DNA of 64,000 nt, from the NCBI GenBank assembly GCA_009192285.1, contig CM018603.1:4705793-4769792 (forward strand), read 5' to 3'. Position numbers and translations under genes: made by a program. Origin of the DNA: Morchella semilibera (Eukaryota > Ascomycota > Pezizomycetes > Pezizales > Morchellaceae). Under the pieces are notes generated by a model. It saw nothing but the letters and a program-made list of their open reading frames with translations, was not told the origin of the DNA and did not search any database. Of this stretch, positions 23,468-34,205 are shown in pieces (within the stretch, counting starts at the first letter, position 1; each line of letters begins with the position of its first letter).

Positions 23468-25325
23468 CTATGCGAGCACCTCTTCCATCGGCGAGCAGTT
23501 CTACGAGCAGGAGACCCCACGACCCCTCAGGACCGAGGTACTCGTCCAGGGCATGAGAGGTCTCGCAACTCAGACGGACTGGGCCCTTCAGGCAGAAGCC
23601 AGGGCAAGGGAGCACCAACACGGCCAGGTAGTCCAAGGCGGACAACAACTGGTGGGAGAATTGCAAGGGAAGTTCCGGGAAGTAGAAGGACACCAAGGAC
23701 AGATAACCACCGCCCTCAATACTTTGGCTAGCCAGTTCCAAGCCTATGCGGAAAATCAGCAGACAGCAACGGAGCTAAGGTTCAGGCAAATGGCCCTCGA
23801 AAACGAGCAACAGCGGCAGCAAACCCAGGCGCTAGCAGCCTACATACAGGCCCAGCAAGCGGAGAAAAACCTGGAGTTACCCGAGGGGCTAGCGGCAACT
23901 GTGACAGCAGCACAGACAGTCCCACCACCAAAGCCATCTAACCCCGTTGCCGACGCCATCCAGCCAGAGTTGAGGAAAATGCTGAAGGTAGCCCTGAAAG
24001 CATTTAAGGGAAAGCAGCCACGGGTTGAGTCTGAGAATGACTCCCCAGGAGAAGGAAGGGCACCGCCACCCTCACCCCCAGCTAACAGGAGGAGGAGTAA
24101 ATCCCCGTCTCCACCACCCAGAAGATCCCACGGTAAACGTAGGAGGGAGGAGGAGCCTGTACTGGAGAAGGGAGCGGCAGGAAATGGTGGGGGAAACGGT
24201 GGTGGAAGAGGAAGAAGAAGGCACAGGAGGGATGACAGTCCAAGCTCATCGGACTCATCCAGCTCCTCCGAGGATGAGAGGAGACGAAGGAGAAGAAAGG
24301 ACAGGCGTCACCGACGAGCAGAAACGCAGTCACCGGCATCCACCAGCCATCGCAAGGGAGAGACACCCAAGCAGGCAAAGATCCCCTTCTCTGGCAAACC
24401 TGATGAAGACGTCCGCCATTGGATCGATCGCATGGAAATCCTAATGGACCTTCAACCCCGAGTCACCTGGGATGATAAGACTCGAATCCTTTGGGCATCC
24501 CTGGAATTCACCGGGAGTGCAGCAAGTTTCTGGCGCAACTTTAAGGAAAGGCTTAGTGTAGAACCTAAGCTCGGTACTTGGGAACGTTTCAAGCAGGAAC
24601 TTCGCATCCAGTATGGTAATCGCACCAGTCAAGAACAGGCCAAACAGAAGATGGATAATCTCCGTCAAACTGGTCCTATCGACGATTACATCAATGAGAT
24701 GCAGAACCTCGAGTGGGATGCTCGAGTAGGACCAATCGTCATGAAGTCCATGATTCTAACAGGAATAAACTCCACGTTGGAACAAAGACTATCCGCTGCG
24801 ATTGAAGAACCATCTGAGTTTCCAGATTGGTTAGCATGGGTTCGAAGAGTGGGAAGAAAAGATGCTGAAGTTAGAGCCCGCCAGAAGATTCTGCGTGGAA
24901 GGGAACCAGCAAGACCCCAAGAAAACCGAGAACCTAAGCACCAAGAATCCAAACGCCAGCGACCCCGCCCCCGTAAAAAGGAGCGTGATGAATCCCGCCC
25001 CCGTAGAAAGGAGCGAGGGGACTCTCCACATAAGCCTCGCCCAGCTACCGGTAGCCTGGGAGCCACCCAAGCGGAGAAAGACCAATGGACGAAGGAAAAC
25101 AAATGCCTTCGGTGCGGAAGGGAGGGTCATTGGACGAAGGAATGTTACTCGACCTCAAAGGTCAGGATGGCAAGTGGGACGGAAAGATCGAGTGGGAAAA
25201 AGAGGAAAAGAGAGGATAAGACTTCGAGGACGAAGGAACCGGAAGGGGAGAATGAGAAAAGGCAGAAACTGGGACCTCAGGGTGAGGCATTTAGGGCCAG
25301 AATTACGGCGCTTGGGGAAGACTAA
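23154..25325 (+). CDS. Gag polyprotein of gypsy element
   Basis: 723 residues. Residues 130-250 form a Gln/Glu-rich coiled coil; 290-400 are a basic, Ser/Arg-rich, disordered region with poly-Ser and poly-Arg runs. Residues 409-590 match the Retrotrans_gag capsid domain (P-F-S-G-K, HWIDRMEILMD, TGSAASFWRNF, W-E-R-F-K-Q-E-L). One CCHC zinc knuckle, C-x2-C-x4-H-x4-C, lies at about 650-663 (CLRCGREGHWTKEC). Gag assembles the virus-like particle and binds the RNA. The frame is intact. The ATG at 23154 is the first after an in-frame TAG near 23075. It stops 380 bases before pol, in a different frame. Confidence 0.93.
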   Translation: MSLPLALTSREDQDMAEAIVVRDKDTAMAQAHPTIASRARDTPATELWNPAPLKAKAPKKVRKRDPKRITRSSTSMDLNPFQTPTRQATITVRRSGSDGDMSDASYASTSSIGEQFYEQETPRPLRTEVLVQGMRGLATQTDWALQAEARAREHQHGQVVQGGQQLVGELQGKFREVEGHQGQITTALNTLASQFQAYAENQQTATELRFRQMALENEQQRQQTQALAAYIQAQQAEKNLELPEGLAATVTAAQTVPPPKPSNPVADAIQPELRKMLKVALKAFKGKQPRVESENDSPGEGRAPPPSPPANRRRSKSPSPPPRRSHGKRRREEEPVLEKGAAGNGGGNGGGRGRRRHRRDDSPSSSDSSSSSEDERRRRRRKDRRHRRAETQSPASTSHRKGETPKQAKIPFSGKPDEDVRHWIDRMEILMDLQPRVTWDDKTRILWASLEFTGSAASFWRNFKERLSVEPKLGTWERFKQELRIQYGNRTSQEQAKQKMDNLRQTGPIDDYINEMQNLEWDARVGPIVMKSMILTGINSTLEQRLSAAIEEPSEFPDWLAWVRRVGRKDAEVRARQKILRGREPARPQENREPKHQESKRQRPRPRKKERDESRPRRKERGDSPHKPRPATGSLGATQAEKDQWTKENKCLRCGREGHWTKECYSTSKVRMASGTERSSGKKRKREDKTSRTKEPEGENEKRQKLGPQGEAFRARITALGED

Positions 25326-25623
25326 GTTATTTTTCTTATGGTTTCCTTTATTGGGTTATGAATAAATTAGTTATTAGGGCGCGGAAATAAATCTCTTTAT
25401 ATAAACTATACTGCAAGAAAAGCAATGACCAATGCCAGAAAACCAAGACTCGAGTCTAGAAGTTCGGAAATCAGAGGGGCCACACAGATAGCGGACAGTA
25501 GACGCACTGCGCACTGTTGACTTGCCATAACCCTGTGGAGAGACTGCCGATGCAAAGTAAGAACTCGTGACTAGGGCAAGGTATTCTTTGAGCATGACGT
25601 GTCAAAGCTACCCCGCACTTAGC

Positions 25624-25631
25624 TATATAAG
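25624..25631 (+). promoter_or_regulatory. TATA-like box between gag and pol
   Basis: TATATAAG, 75 bases ahead of the pol ATG, inside the 380-base gap between gag and pol. It carries an in-frame TAA for pol, so pol translation cannot begin upstream of it. The spacing would suit an internal promoter with a leader of about 45 bases, but this is inference; it could also be chance. Confidence 0.4.
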
Positions 25632-25705
25632 AAGACCTCATCCGCCTCAAGGGAAAGGATATCAGCCATCCTTCTTTACCATCACCATAACTTACCATTA
25701 CTACA

Positions 25706-28700
25706 ATGACTACCGTCACCCAAGAAACTCGCCTCGAGACAGAAATTTCATGGCTTAATCCTAAAACCAATAAACACTTCACCCACACTGTCCAAGCCCT
25801 GCTAGACAGCGGCACCGAGACATGGATCATGTCCTGGAATTGTGTCAAGAAGGCCGACATCCCAGTTCAGACTCGCGCCACAACTCTCCTCATTAAACAA
25901 GCTGATGGCTCACGCATGCCTCACTCCGGTACTCACATCACCCAACCTCTCACACTCCGCATCGGTAGCCACCTCGACAGGTTAGTCACCTGTGAAATAG
26001 GTACCTTTGCTGGGGAAGATCTCGTCATACCACATCGATGGCTCGAAGAGCATCAACCTACGATACATTGGGGCCAGAACAAGGCTACCTTCAATAGTAT
26101 CAAGTGCCAGATTAAGGGATGCATGATAACAGAAAAAGACATGTACGAAGAAGGCTGGCAAGAAAAGGTCGTTAGACTTCTACGACACATGCCTGAGCCT
26201 GACATGCCTCTTGAGTCACACCCTTTCTGGGCACGAAACACGGGAAGCGAGACTCTCGCTAGTGCTATCCCGGAAGAATTCCAAGACTACGCAGATGTGT
26301 TCTCTCCTGAAGGAGCAGGACGCCTGCCGGAACATAGTAAGTGGGATCATACGATTCCTCTTGTGAACGGAAGCCAACCTCCGTGGGGTCCTATTTATGC
26401 ATTGTCACCCCCGGAACAGAAAGCGTTGAGGGAATACCTGGACGAGATGTTAGCGGCAGGTAAAATTGTCCCATCTTCCAGCCCAGCAGCGGCACCAATC
26501 CTCTTCGTCCCTAAACAAGATGGGTCACTACGGTTATGCGTCGACTACCGCGGCTTAAACTCCGTCACCGTCAAGAACCGGTACCCACTGCCTCTCATGA
26601 CAGAGCTTGCAGACTCGACGAAGGGAGCTCTCTTCTTCACCAAGATCGATCTCAAGAACGGTTACAACCTAGTAAGGATCGCCGAGGGAGAAGAGTGGAA
26701 GACGGCTTTCCGGACCAAATACGGCCACTTCGAGTATAGAGTAATGCCTTTCGGCTTGACCAATGCCCCGGCAACGTTCCAGGCAATGGTTAATACCATA
26801 TTCAAGGACCTGTTAGATCAGGGTCTAGTGGTTTACTTGGATGACATCCTGATATATTCCAAGTCCAGAGAAGAGCACGTAGCTCTTGTGCGCAGGGTGC
26901 TGGAGCGGCTACGACATCACCACCTATTCGGCAACCTGAAAAAGACTGCTTGGTTCCAAACGGAGATAGAATTCCTAGGATTCAAGCTATCAGGTAGCGG
27001 TACCCAGGTCTCACCTGAGAAGGTGAAGGCTATTACTGAGTGGTTGATACCCACAAAGGTAAAGGAGCTTCAATGCTTCCTGGGATTCGCCAACTTTCTA
27101 AGGCGGTTCATCTACGGGTATTCTGCGGTATGCAAGCCCATGACAGATCTCCTTAAGAAAAATGCTGTATGGAAGTGGGGTCGGGAGCAGCAGGATGCTT
27201 TTGAGGGGCTCAAGAAGCTATTTACCACCGCTCCTATCCTCCGACACTACGACGAACATCGCATGGCGGTCCTTGAAACAGATGCCAGCGACTGGGCAGA
27301 GGCTGCGGTCCTGTCACAGGTGTTCGAAGATGGCAAGTTACATCCGGTGGCTTACCACTCTCGCAAGTTCAACGAGGCCGAGGTCAACTATGAGATCTAT
27401 GATAAAGAGATGCTCGCAATAGTTTCCGCCCTCCTGACTTGGAGACATTGGCTGGAAGGTACGGACATACCTATCCAGATCTATTCTGATCACCAAAACC
27501 TTCAGTACTTTACAACGACCAAGAAGCTGTCAAGAAGACAGGCCCGTTGGGCTGAAAAGATAGCACCTTTTCACTTCAAGATCCACTTTCGACCAGGCGA
27601 CAAGAACGGGAAACCTGATGCATTAACCAGGCGCCCGGAGTACGCTATGGAAGGGGGGGTAGTTCGAGAGCAGCCAGTAAAAATGCTCCTCTCACCTGAA
27701 CACTTCGCGGAAAGAAACCTCCTACCAGGACATTTTGCAAGAAGGACACAAGCGGGAATAGAACCTCGTGAAGAAATCCTCTGCAATAGCTCATCAGAAG
27801 TGCGTCCAGTGGATCGGTGGGTACACATACCAGGAGTGGGAATGCCTGCGGCTCTGCAGAACTGGTATGAGGAAGAGGGTCGATGGACTCGTAGGATAGT
27901 TCCGGATGAACTCCCTGAAAACGAAGATCCTGAGGACCTGTGGACCCGGCAGACCATCTTGCGGGAGGCTGCAACAGAGTGGGATCCCGATCAGAATACA
28001 GCGACTCATGAAGGACGCTGGGTAGTGCCTGGGCATGCAGTCAAGCAGGTCATAGAAGATCATCACGACCGACCCACGGCAGGGCATCTAGGCAGAGATA
28101 AAACCTTGGAATTGATTGACAGGAACTACTGGTGGCCAGGGATGACCACAGATGTAGCCAAATATGTCAGCACGTGCGATGTATGCCAAAGAGCCAAACA
28201 ACGACGACGACATATGTCTCTTCCACAGCCCCTAGAGTTAGCCACGACCCCTTGGTGCGACATCTCCATGGATTTTGTAGTAGAAATGCCCAAGGAGCGG
28301 TCAAGTTTCCGGAATGTTATGGTTGTAGTGGACCGCTTCAGTAAAATGGCGCACTTCATCCCAATGACAGGAATCAACGCGGAGCAAACCGCGCAAGCCT
28401 TCGTCAAAGACATCTGGCGCTTTCATGGACTCCCGCGATCAATAGTATCGGACCGAGGAACACAGTTCGTGTCAGCTTTCTGGACCGCGATTATAGAACG
28501 ACTAGGGATTCGTAGAAGACTCTCGACCTCGTTCCATCCGCAGACAGATGGTCAGACGGAAAGGACCAACCAGCATATGGAGTCCTACCTACGAGCGTTT
28601 ACGGCCGGCACAGGTAAGAAGTGGAGAGACCTACTTCCTATCTGCGAGTACGCCTACAACAACGCCAAACACTCCTCTACAGGGCAGTCACCATTCTATT

Positions 28701-29254
28701 GCAATTATGGGTTTCACCCTCGCTCAGACTGGCCCACGGATGTAGAGATTGGGCAGCTGGATGCCGAAGGGAATAACCACCTGGACGAGATCCTCGCCGC
28801 CCATGAACTGGCTCGAGAGACCTTACAGCAGACGTACGATAAAATGGCGTCACGACCTGGTCCCGCAGTACAACAGTTCGAGCCAGGGCAGAAGGTCCTG
28901 CTAGACACAAGGAACCTCGGCGGATACAACAAGTGGTCAGATAAGTTTACTGGACCCTTCGAAGTACTAGCCAAGATCGGTAATCGAGCGTACCGACTAG
29001 ACCTACCAGCGGACTGGAAGGTTCACAATGTGTTCCACGAGATGCTCCTGAGGCCCTATCGGGAAGATGCGGACCCCAACAGGAAGCAGAACACGCGTAA
29101 ACGGCTGGCAACCCCAGAGCCACAAGAGGCACTGGCTGACGAGAACGCCAAACCGATTATTAGCAACCGTCCTCGCACTCGGAGTCAAGCGACAGTGGCC
29201 CCGGAGTCCGGAGCACGGCAGACTAAGAGGCAGCGACGGTTGACAGAGCAATAA
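25706..29254 (+). CDS. Pol polyprotein (PR-RT-RH-IN)
   Basis: 1182 residues, uninterrupted. Aspartic protease with D-S-G at 34-36. Reverse transcriptase with FTKIDLKNGYN, MPFGLTNAPATFQ and the catalytic Y-L-D-D at 377-380. RNase H with ETDAS (Asp about 526), YDKEML and YSDHQNL. Integrase with an H-H-C-C zinc site around 790-830 and a D-x59-D-x35-E core at about 856, 915 and 951 (MDF, SDRGTQF, DGQTERTN). GPY/F-like end (FTGPFEVL). The tail after residue 1110 is basic and lacks a chromodomain. The element therefore has all catalytic residues. Pol is not fused to or overlapping gag. In the usual Ty3-type layout pol follows gag by frameshift or readthrough, which is impossible here because the frames are separated by stops. 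Confidence 0.96.
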   Translation: MTTVTQETRLETEISWLNPKTNKHFTHTVQALLDSGTETWIMSWNCVKKADIPVQTRATTLLIKQADGSRMPHSGTHITQPLTLRIGSHLDRLVTCEIGTFAGEDLVIPHRWLEEHQPTIHWGQNKATFNSIKCQIKGCMITEKDMYEEGWQEKVVRLLRHMPEPDMPLESHPFWARNTGSETLASAIPEEFQDYADVFSPEGAGRLPEHSKWDHTIPLVNGSQPPWGPIYALSPPEQKALREYLDEMLAAGKIVPSSSPAAAPILFVPKQDGSLRLCVDYRGLNSVTVKNRYPLPLMTELADSTKGALFFTKIDLKNGYNLVRIAEGEEWKTAFRTKYGHFEYRVMPFGLTNAPATFQAMVNTIFKDLLDQGLVVYLDDILIYSKSREEHVALVRRVLERLRHHHLFGNLKKTAWFQTEIEFLGFKLSGSGTQVSPEKVKAITEWLIPTKVKELQCFLGFANFLRRFIYGYSAVCKPMTDLLKKNAVWKWGREQQDAFEGLKKLFTTAPILRHYDEHRMAVLETDASDWAEAAVLSQVFEDGKLHPVAYHSRKFNEAEVNYEIYDKEMLAIVSALLTWRHWLEGTDIPIQIYSDHQNLQYFTTTKKLSRRQARWAEKIAPFHFKIHFRPGDKNGKPDALTRRPEYAMEGGVVREQPVKMLLSPEHFAERNLLPGHFARRTQAGIEPREEILCNSSSEVRPVDRWVHIPGVGMPAALQNWYEEEGRWTRRIVPDELPENEDPEDLWTRQTILREAATEWDPDQNTATHEGRWVVPGHAVKQVIEDHHDRPTAGHLGRDKTLELIDRNYWWPGMTTDVAKYVSTCDVCQRAKQRRRHMSLPQPLELATTPWCDISMDFVVEMPKERSSFRNVMVVVDRFSKMAHFIPMTGINAEQTAQAFVKDIWRFHGLPRSIVSDRGTQFVSAFWTAIIERLGIRRRLSTSFHPQTDGQTERTNQHMESYLRAFTAGTGKKWRDLLPICEYAYNNAKHSSTGQSPFYCNYGFHPRSDWPTDVEIGQLDAEGNNHLDEILAAHELARETLQQTYDKMASRPGPAVQQFEPGQKVLLDTRNLGGYNKWSDKFTGPFEVLAKIGNRAYRLDLPADWKVHNVFHEMLLRPYREDADPNRKQNTRKRLATPEPQEALADENAKPIISNRPRTRSQATVAPESGARQTKRQRRLTEQ

Positions 29255-29331
29255 TCCCGATACCTTCCCTCATCATGGCTTTTCCCACAGGGTTTTTTCC
29301 ATGGAAGGGTTTAACGGTCGAGGACGACGGC

Positions 29332-29347
29332 TTGGAAGGGGGAGTAG
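29332..29347 (+). other. Polypurine tract
   Basis: TTGGAAGGGGGAGTAG directly before the 3' LTR, the expected primer for plus-strand DNA synthesis. Confidence 0.75.
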
Positions 29348-29740
29348 TGTTACGGGATTGCTTGGAAGTGCGGTACTGGTAGTACAATGGTATTGTCCTG
29401 GTATGACGGTGCGATGGAAGAGTGACGTACGCCCAGAAGCGGGGTTCGGTTATAACTCGGCAACCACTACCACACCTTATGAGTGGACCCTTGTTTACCC
29501 CACCTCGTAGGAAGTCGGAGCAGTAGCGGAGGTATTGCGGGAGATTTGCTATTGAAGGAGTTAGCGGGTTTAACGGGGGTTCTTCATGTATAAATAGCTA
29601 GTAGGATTCCCGTCGTCTTAGGGGAATCATCATCCTCTCAAGCGAACGGAATCCGGTCTACAATATTACAAGTTTAAAAGCTACAGAACTATCGCTTAGC
29701 CTTAGCCATATCTTAGTGACTTCTGAGATATCCCTTTACA
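29348..29740 (+). repeat. 3' LTR of the gypsy element
   Basis: 393 bp, identical by eye to 22256-22648, followed by the target duplication TAACC at 29741-29745. Confidence 0.96.
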
Positions 29741-30189
29741 TAACCTAATTCGGTTAGACAATCCGCCCACGACCCCAGTGGCCCACCAACGCCCAACCAA
29801 ACAAGTTAACGTTTGGGACATGTAGAATTTGTAGCTTCACGATTTCTTTAATTCACGGACCGCCTTACGAGGGTTAAACACACTCTGTGGTATTCTCTTT
29901 CAAGTGTTTCCAGAGCCTTACACTACACAGATATAGAGAGCACAAATGGGGGAGAAATGAAGAGAAAAGCGATACACACGCCCTCCTCCCCAAGCGGGGA
30001 AAATCTTCTCCACAAGTCCCCAGAAAGACTGAGAGAGCGCACCGAGGAAATGATGGGAGCAGGTTGTTTCCCATGACATTCCAAGATTGGCGTCACCAGC
30101 TACTAGCACCACCGTCTCGCCTTGGAGGTTTGCGAGCGGGTTGGCGGACGCATTGGCAAATCGGTGCCCAAAAAGTCATACATATATAT
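29741..30189. other. Gypsy flank and downstream gene end
   Basis: Starts with the TAACC duplication. A minus-strand frame at 29918-30112 could be a further exon of the gene at 30190-31901 (see there), but the splice sites are weak. Confidence 0.3.
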
Positions 30190-31901
30190 CTACACGCAAA
30201 TCAGAAAGAATGTCAAAAAGAAGACGGTGCCGGAAACTACCATGTCTTCCATATACGGGCCTCCCTCGTTGGTGACAAGTTGGTACCTATTCTTGAACCA
30301 CTCGATGTAGTCTGTGAAATCTGGCATAGGATCATTTCCTAATAGTTGTGGTTAGCACAGCCAAATCTAAAGGACAGGACAATACCCACCATCCCCAAGG
30401 CTAGCCCAGAACAGCCCCGCCCTCCTCCGTAGGTCCGCGGTAGAAATGCGCCTCGAGTCGCGGTGCTTACGCCACCAACTCCATAGCCTGAAAGAAACGT
30501 GCGGATGCCTGTCCCCCCATCCTCGCGCTGCAGTGGTTGCATTACACGCCGTTTCTCACCCCTAAATTTAACCCCCCCCGCAAGCTCACTCCGATGCCTC
30601 TTCCTTCCAACATCCTCCTTAGCCTCCTCAGCTTCATCCCCCGGCTTACACCATGGACCGGTTAGGTCCACCTCCCCATCGCCCTCCGCCTCGTGGGCTC
30701 TCTTCATTCCGGCCTTGACGAACTCTTTCCGGCTGTTGAGGTCCATAGCCTCCCACCCCCCCGCCCATTTCTTCCCCTGGCTCTTTGCAGCCTCCACAGC
30801 CATCGCCTGTCCCCCTCTCCTCCTCATTTCCGCAACCAGCCCGGCAATACTTGTGGACGCTAGTAGGCGGCCGCCATCCTGCTCTGCCCACCACTTAGCA
30901 ACTCTCGTCATGGGTGGCGCACGGCCCTCGGCCCTTGTGGTGCTCAGAGTGTACTCGTAGAGAACGGCACGCTCACGTTCCAGTGCCGCATCGTAGGAGA
31001 GGTTGGGTTTAGGGACATGCTTGCGGTTGCTGGTAAGGGCACGAGGGACCATTCCCCGTGTATGGATGATGCTGCTAGCCTGCGAGTCGGTCAACGGTTT
31101 TTGGTAGGTGATTTGGAACCAGGCACGGAGGTCGCCGCGCGTGACACGGTGAGGGCTGGAGACGTAACGGGCATAGGTTGCAAGGCGCTCTGCAGGTGTT
31201 GGGGGGGTGGGGGTCGAGAGCTCCTCCGGCGCGGCGGCAGCGGCGGCTGTGTCTTGAGGGTGTGTGGGGATAGAGAAGGGTGGTGAGGAGGGAGAGGGAG
31301 GAGGTTCAGCGAGTAGGAGGTCCTTGAGCGGGATTGGGTGGGGGACGAGGGCGGCATTTTCAGGGTGGCTCTGAAAGGTTGGCGTGTAGATTGGGTGTGA
31401 CTGCTTGGGAATAGTCACCGCCTCGACTGGGCGTGATCCCTCATGGAAGGTAAAGGTGTAGCTTCGCTTGTCGCTCTTCCCATAGGCCACTGGATTCGCT
31501 AATCCCTGGTCCCGCTCGTGGACGATCGAAGTGTTGGCCGCAGTAGGACCGGCGCCCTCCTGGTCGCTCGTAGAGCTGCACCCAGGGGCCCGGTGTATAT
31601 GATCCGTCAACGTAGAGATAAAACGATCTTCCCGCCCTTCCCGCTCGATTATATTGAAGATGTAGCCATTATTCTTCTTTGCACCACCAGCCAAAGGTAA
31701 GATCGGATACGCCTCCTTATCTATAGTCATGCTGCCTGTGGAATTATCAAACCAGTATCTAGTACTCAAGTATTGTTCAGCGTTTGGGCAGTTGACGTGC
31801 TCGGGGGTCTGGCCGAACTTCTCGTCAGGCAGGCCAACGAGGTGCGGAAAGAGCGAAGCAGGCGAGTCCGCGTAGGTGTAGTTTCGGTCGGCGAAGGGCA
31901 T
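30190..31901 (-). CDS. Orphan protein with possible HTH, two exons
   Basis: Exon 1 is 31901-30386 and exon 2 is 30338-30190, about 554 residues. The intron 30385-30339 (47 nt) has a GTATTG donor, CTAACC branch and ATTAG acceptor. Splicing joins in frame to a segment reading DPMPDFTDYIEWFKNRYQ. N-terminal residues 1-110 contain aromatic and proline-rich globular sequence. Residues 180-235 are a low-complexity Pro/Ala/Thr linker. Around 235-360 there are several helices with RGDLRAWFQITYQKP and S-Q-A-S-S-I-I, resembling a helix-turn-helix as in pogo or CENP-B N-termini, but the match is weak. Residues 400-470 are charged. The end (GTVFFLTFFLICV) is hydrophobic and could be a tail anchor. Alternatively the stop is intronic (GTAGTT..GTGTAG) and the protein runs on downstream. 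Function unknown. Confidence 0.6.
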
Positions 31902-34205
31902 TGTGATCTATAAGGCTTATTGTTGGTATTGTGACCCACTCATTTACTTAGGAGTGATAGGTAGTACAGGGTTGGAGCTTTGGATAATGCGGACCGGAAG
32001 ATGTAGTTGGTGGCTGTTGTTGTCGTGGGCTTCTGCTTTAGGACCTTGGGAAAATCTGGTGTTTTCAAACAATGAAATAGATATTAGGGCGGGGGATAGA
32101 ATGTTGAGGAAAAGGAAAGATGATAATCCCTGCCCAGACTCCTACCTATTCTGCCCCCTGAAAGCCCTGTCAAGGAACTACATATGCAGACAACCAGACC
32201 TACACAAACTAAAGAACGCCCCGGGCAGGTAAGTATGACTATGATTACATTCGCTGAAAATCTGATAAAGCGGCCAACAGTACTTCATGATTCCCCCCCC
32301 CGAGAAAATGTAAGGTTTTATGGGCCTAGAGTTGGCTAACTACTGGTGGTTTTTTTGCGTGTAAAGAAATACCACAATCGATTTGAATGATGTATTCTTT
32401 CTCAGGTTTAGGACATGATATGGAGTACATGGTAAGGTGTTAGCAAACCACGCAGGTTACGTCCGGAAACAAAGTTCTATCCAGTCTTCACTGGGCACTT
32501 ATATGCAGGACCGATTTATTTGCCACCAATCCTGAGACAGGCGTTAGACACAGAGCCCTAGTGTATTGCTTGGTTTGTATCACTCCCTTGTCCTATCCGC
32601 CTAGCTCATGGAATCATGGACTCGAAGCGACCCCAACCAGGCCCCTAGAGACCGGGGCCTATAAAATCGGCTTTTCTAGGAGATGATAGAAAGACATTCC
32701 AAACTCTCATCCGTTTCTTCTTGTACTTAATCCTACTTCGACACCTAGCCCTAAATGGCCAAAGGCTACCGCGTAAAAGAGCCCCTGGTCGCAGTCTCTA
32801 GAGGGGACGCCGGGCATCCAATCGGGGCGATTGCGGCATAGAATGTCACTTTGGAACTGCTCGGCACAATACCTTGCGCCCACGAGGCCCAGACCTAAGA
32901 AATCGCCATTCTATAAAACAGAATAAACTAATATTCCTACCTATTAGAATAGATTAATATTTAATTAACGGACCAGGTACTATAACCGTATCGTGCACCT
33001 ACTTACATCATTATCCCACACCCTTTTGTATCAACGCGTAGATCGTCACCGCTGCGATTTCACTGCTCGTGGCCAATATAAATACATGTATCTAGCAATG
33101 AAAAAGTAAACAACTAAGCCATATCTACAAGGAAGAAAAGAGAAAGAAAAAAGACGAAGGAAAAAGGACGAAGGGAAAGAGAGTAAAGAAAAAAGGAGTA
33201 GCAACTTAAATCGCCTAACAGGTATTTCCCAGCCCTCTGGACCTGACAAAATGTTCATAGAAAGCTCCTTGAGTAGTACGACCAAGGAATAGCTGCGATC
33301 CTGACGAAACGCTCGTGTACCATAATGTTAAAATAAACCATATACAGGTTTGACAGTGGTAGAACACAGGTTTCGGGCATGTCGAACATCTTTTTGGTGT
33401 ATTTAAAGCAATGTAATGTTTGGAGAAGAGGCTTCTGTGATGCATGTGAACAAAGGCATTGACTATCGATGATTATGTTGTTGATATTACTCCACCGACA
33501 ACGCTATATGCCCCTACCCCATGAAACTACCCACTGTTGTTGATCCTCCCACCATCCCCGGCCCAGAAAAAATGATCCGAGCGTAAAAGCGGTATGGCAT
33601 CGGAATCTATCAATCCAACGTACTCGGCTGACTTCAATGATGCTATTGCTCAGGTCCGAAATTATCCCTACAATCTCGAGTCACTGCAGCTGATTGCATA
33701 GGTCTTGGATATCTAAGGTTCTATCCTACCATCCTACGTCTATAGGATCCTCTCAGCGGTTTTGTGCTAGAGGGTAGCTAATAGGACGAAGCTCAATTAA
33801 CTACCCTAGAATAGCCGTTTAGTAATAGTAATATAGGCAATGTGTGGGACAGGGCTTTAAGTAAATATGTCAGGGATAGTTTGGAGACGAGATCAAAGGG
33901 CAAGAAAGTGAACAATAGTATGAATACATGATTATCACTTCGAGAGAGTGATAGAGAAGCAATGTATCTTAGGGGGACAGCGAGGACTGGAACCGCGAAG
34001 TGACGGAGGAGCGAAGAATTGTTACTATTTATTGCATATTAAAGCCCAATAAGGCACATACCATTAGCTATTAGATTAAGTAATCCGGGAGAAGGAGCAT
34101 AATCCTTCTCCACGACGCGAAGGTTGGATCTTGTTGGAGACCCAATGTTCCATAGAGATCATGGAGACCAACAGTGGTTCCCATCAGGCGCTCATCGCAC
34201 CCCTA
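31902..34205. other. No gene recognised
   Basis: AT-rich gene desert upstream of the minus-strand gene at 30190-31901. Near 34094 there is a short hairpin, GGAGAAGG and CCTTCTCC. A word resembling copia LTR ends occurs near 34130; it has no matching partner. No coding frame. Confidence 0.35.

Larger units (their letters stand above)
22256..29740 (+). mobile_element. Complete Ty3/gypsy LTR retrotransposon
   Basis: 7485-bp element with identical 393-bp LTRs and a perfect 5-bp target duplication, TAACC, at 22251-22255 and 29741-29745. Internal order is an extra frame, gag, pol (protease, RT, RNase H, integrase), then a polypurine tract. The RT-before-integrase order defines Ty3/gypsy (Metaviridae). 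No chromodomain is seen at the integrase end. Identical LTRs and intact frames mean a recent insertion, probably still competent to move. A nested solo LTR of the same family is at 41750-43437. Confidence 0.97.

Noticed and set aside
24063-24330. Overlapping frames in other strands within gag
   Set aside because: Produced by the low-complexity Ser/Arg-rich part of gag.
29887-30342. 151-codon plus-strand frame
   Set aside because: The opposite strand holds a spliced exon with better coding features, so this is a shadow.
34100-34190. Possible copia LTR end and primer site (TGTTGGAGACCC, GTGGTTCCC)
   Set aside because: No matching second LTR or copia coding sequence in the window.
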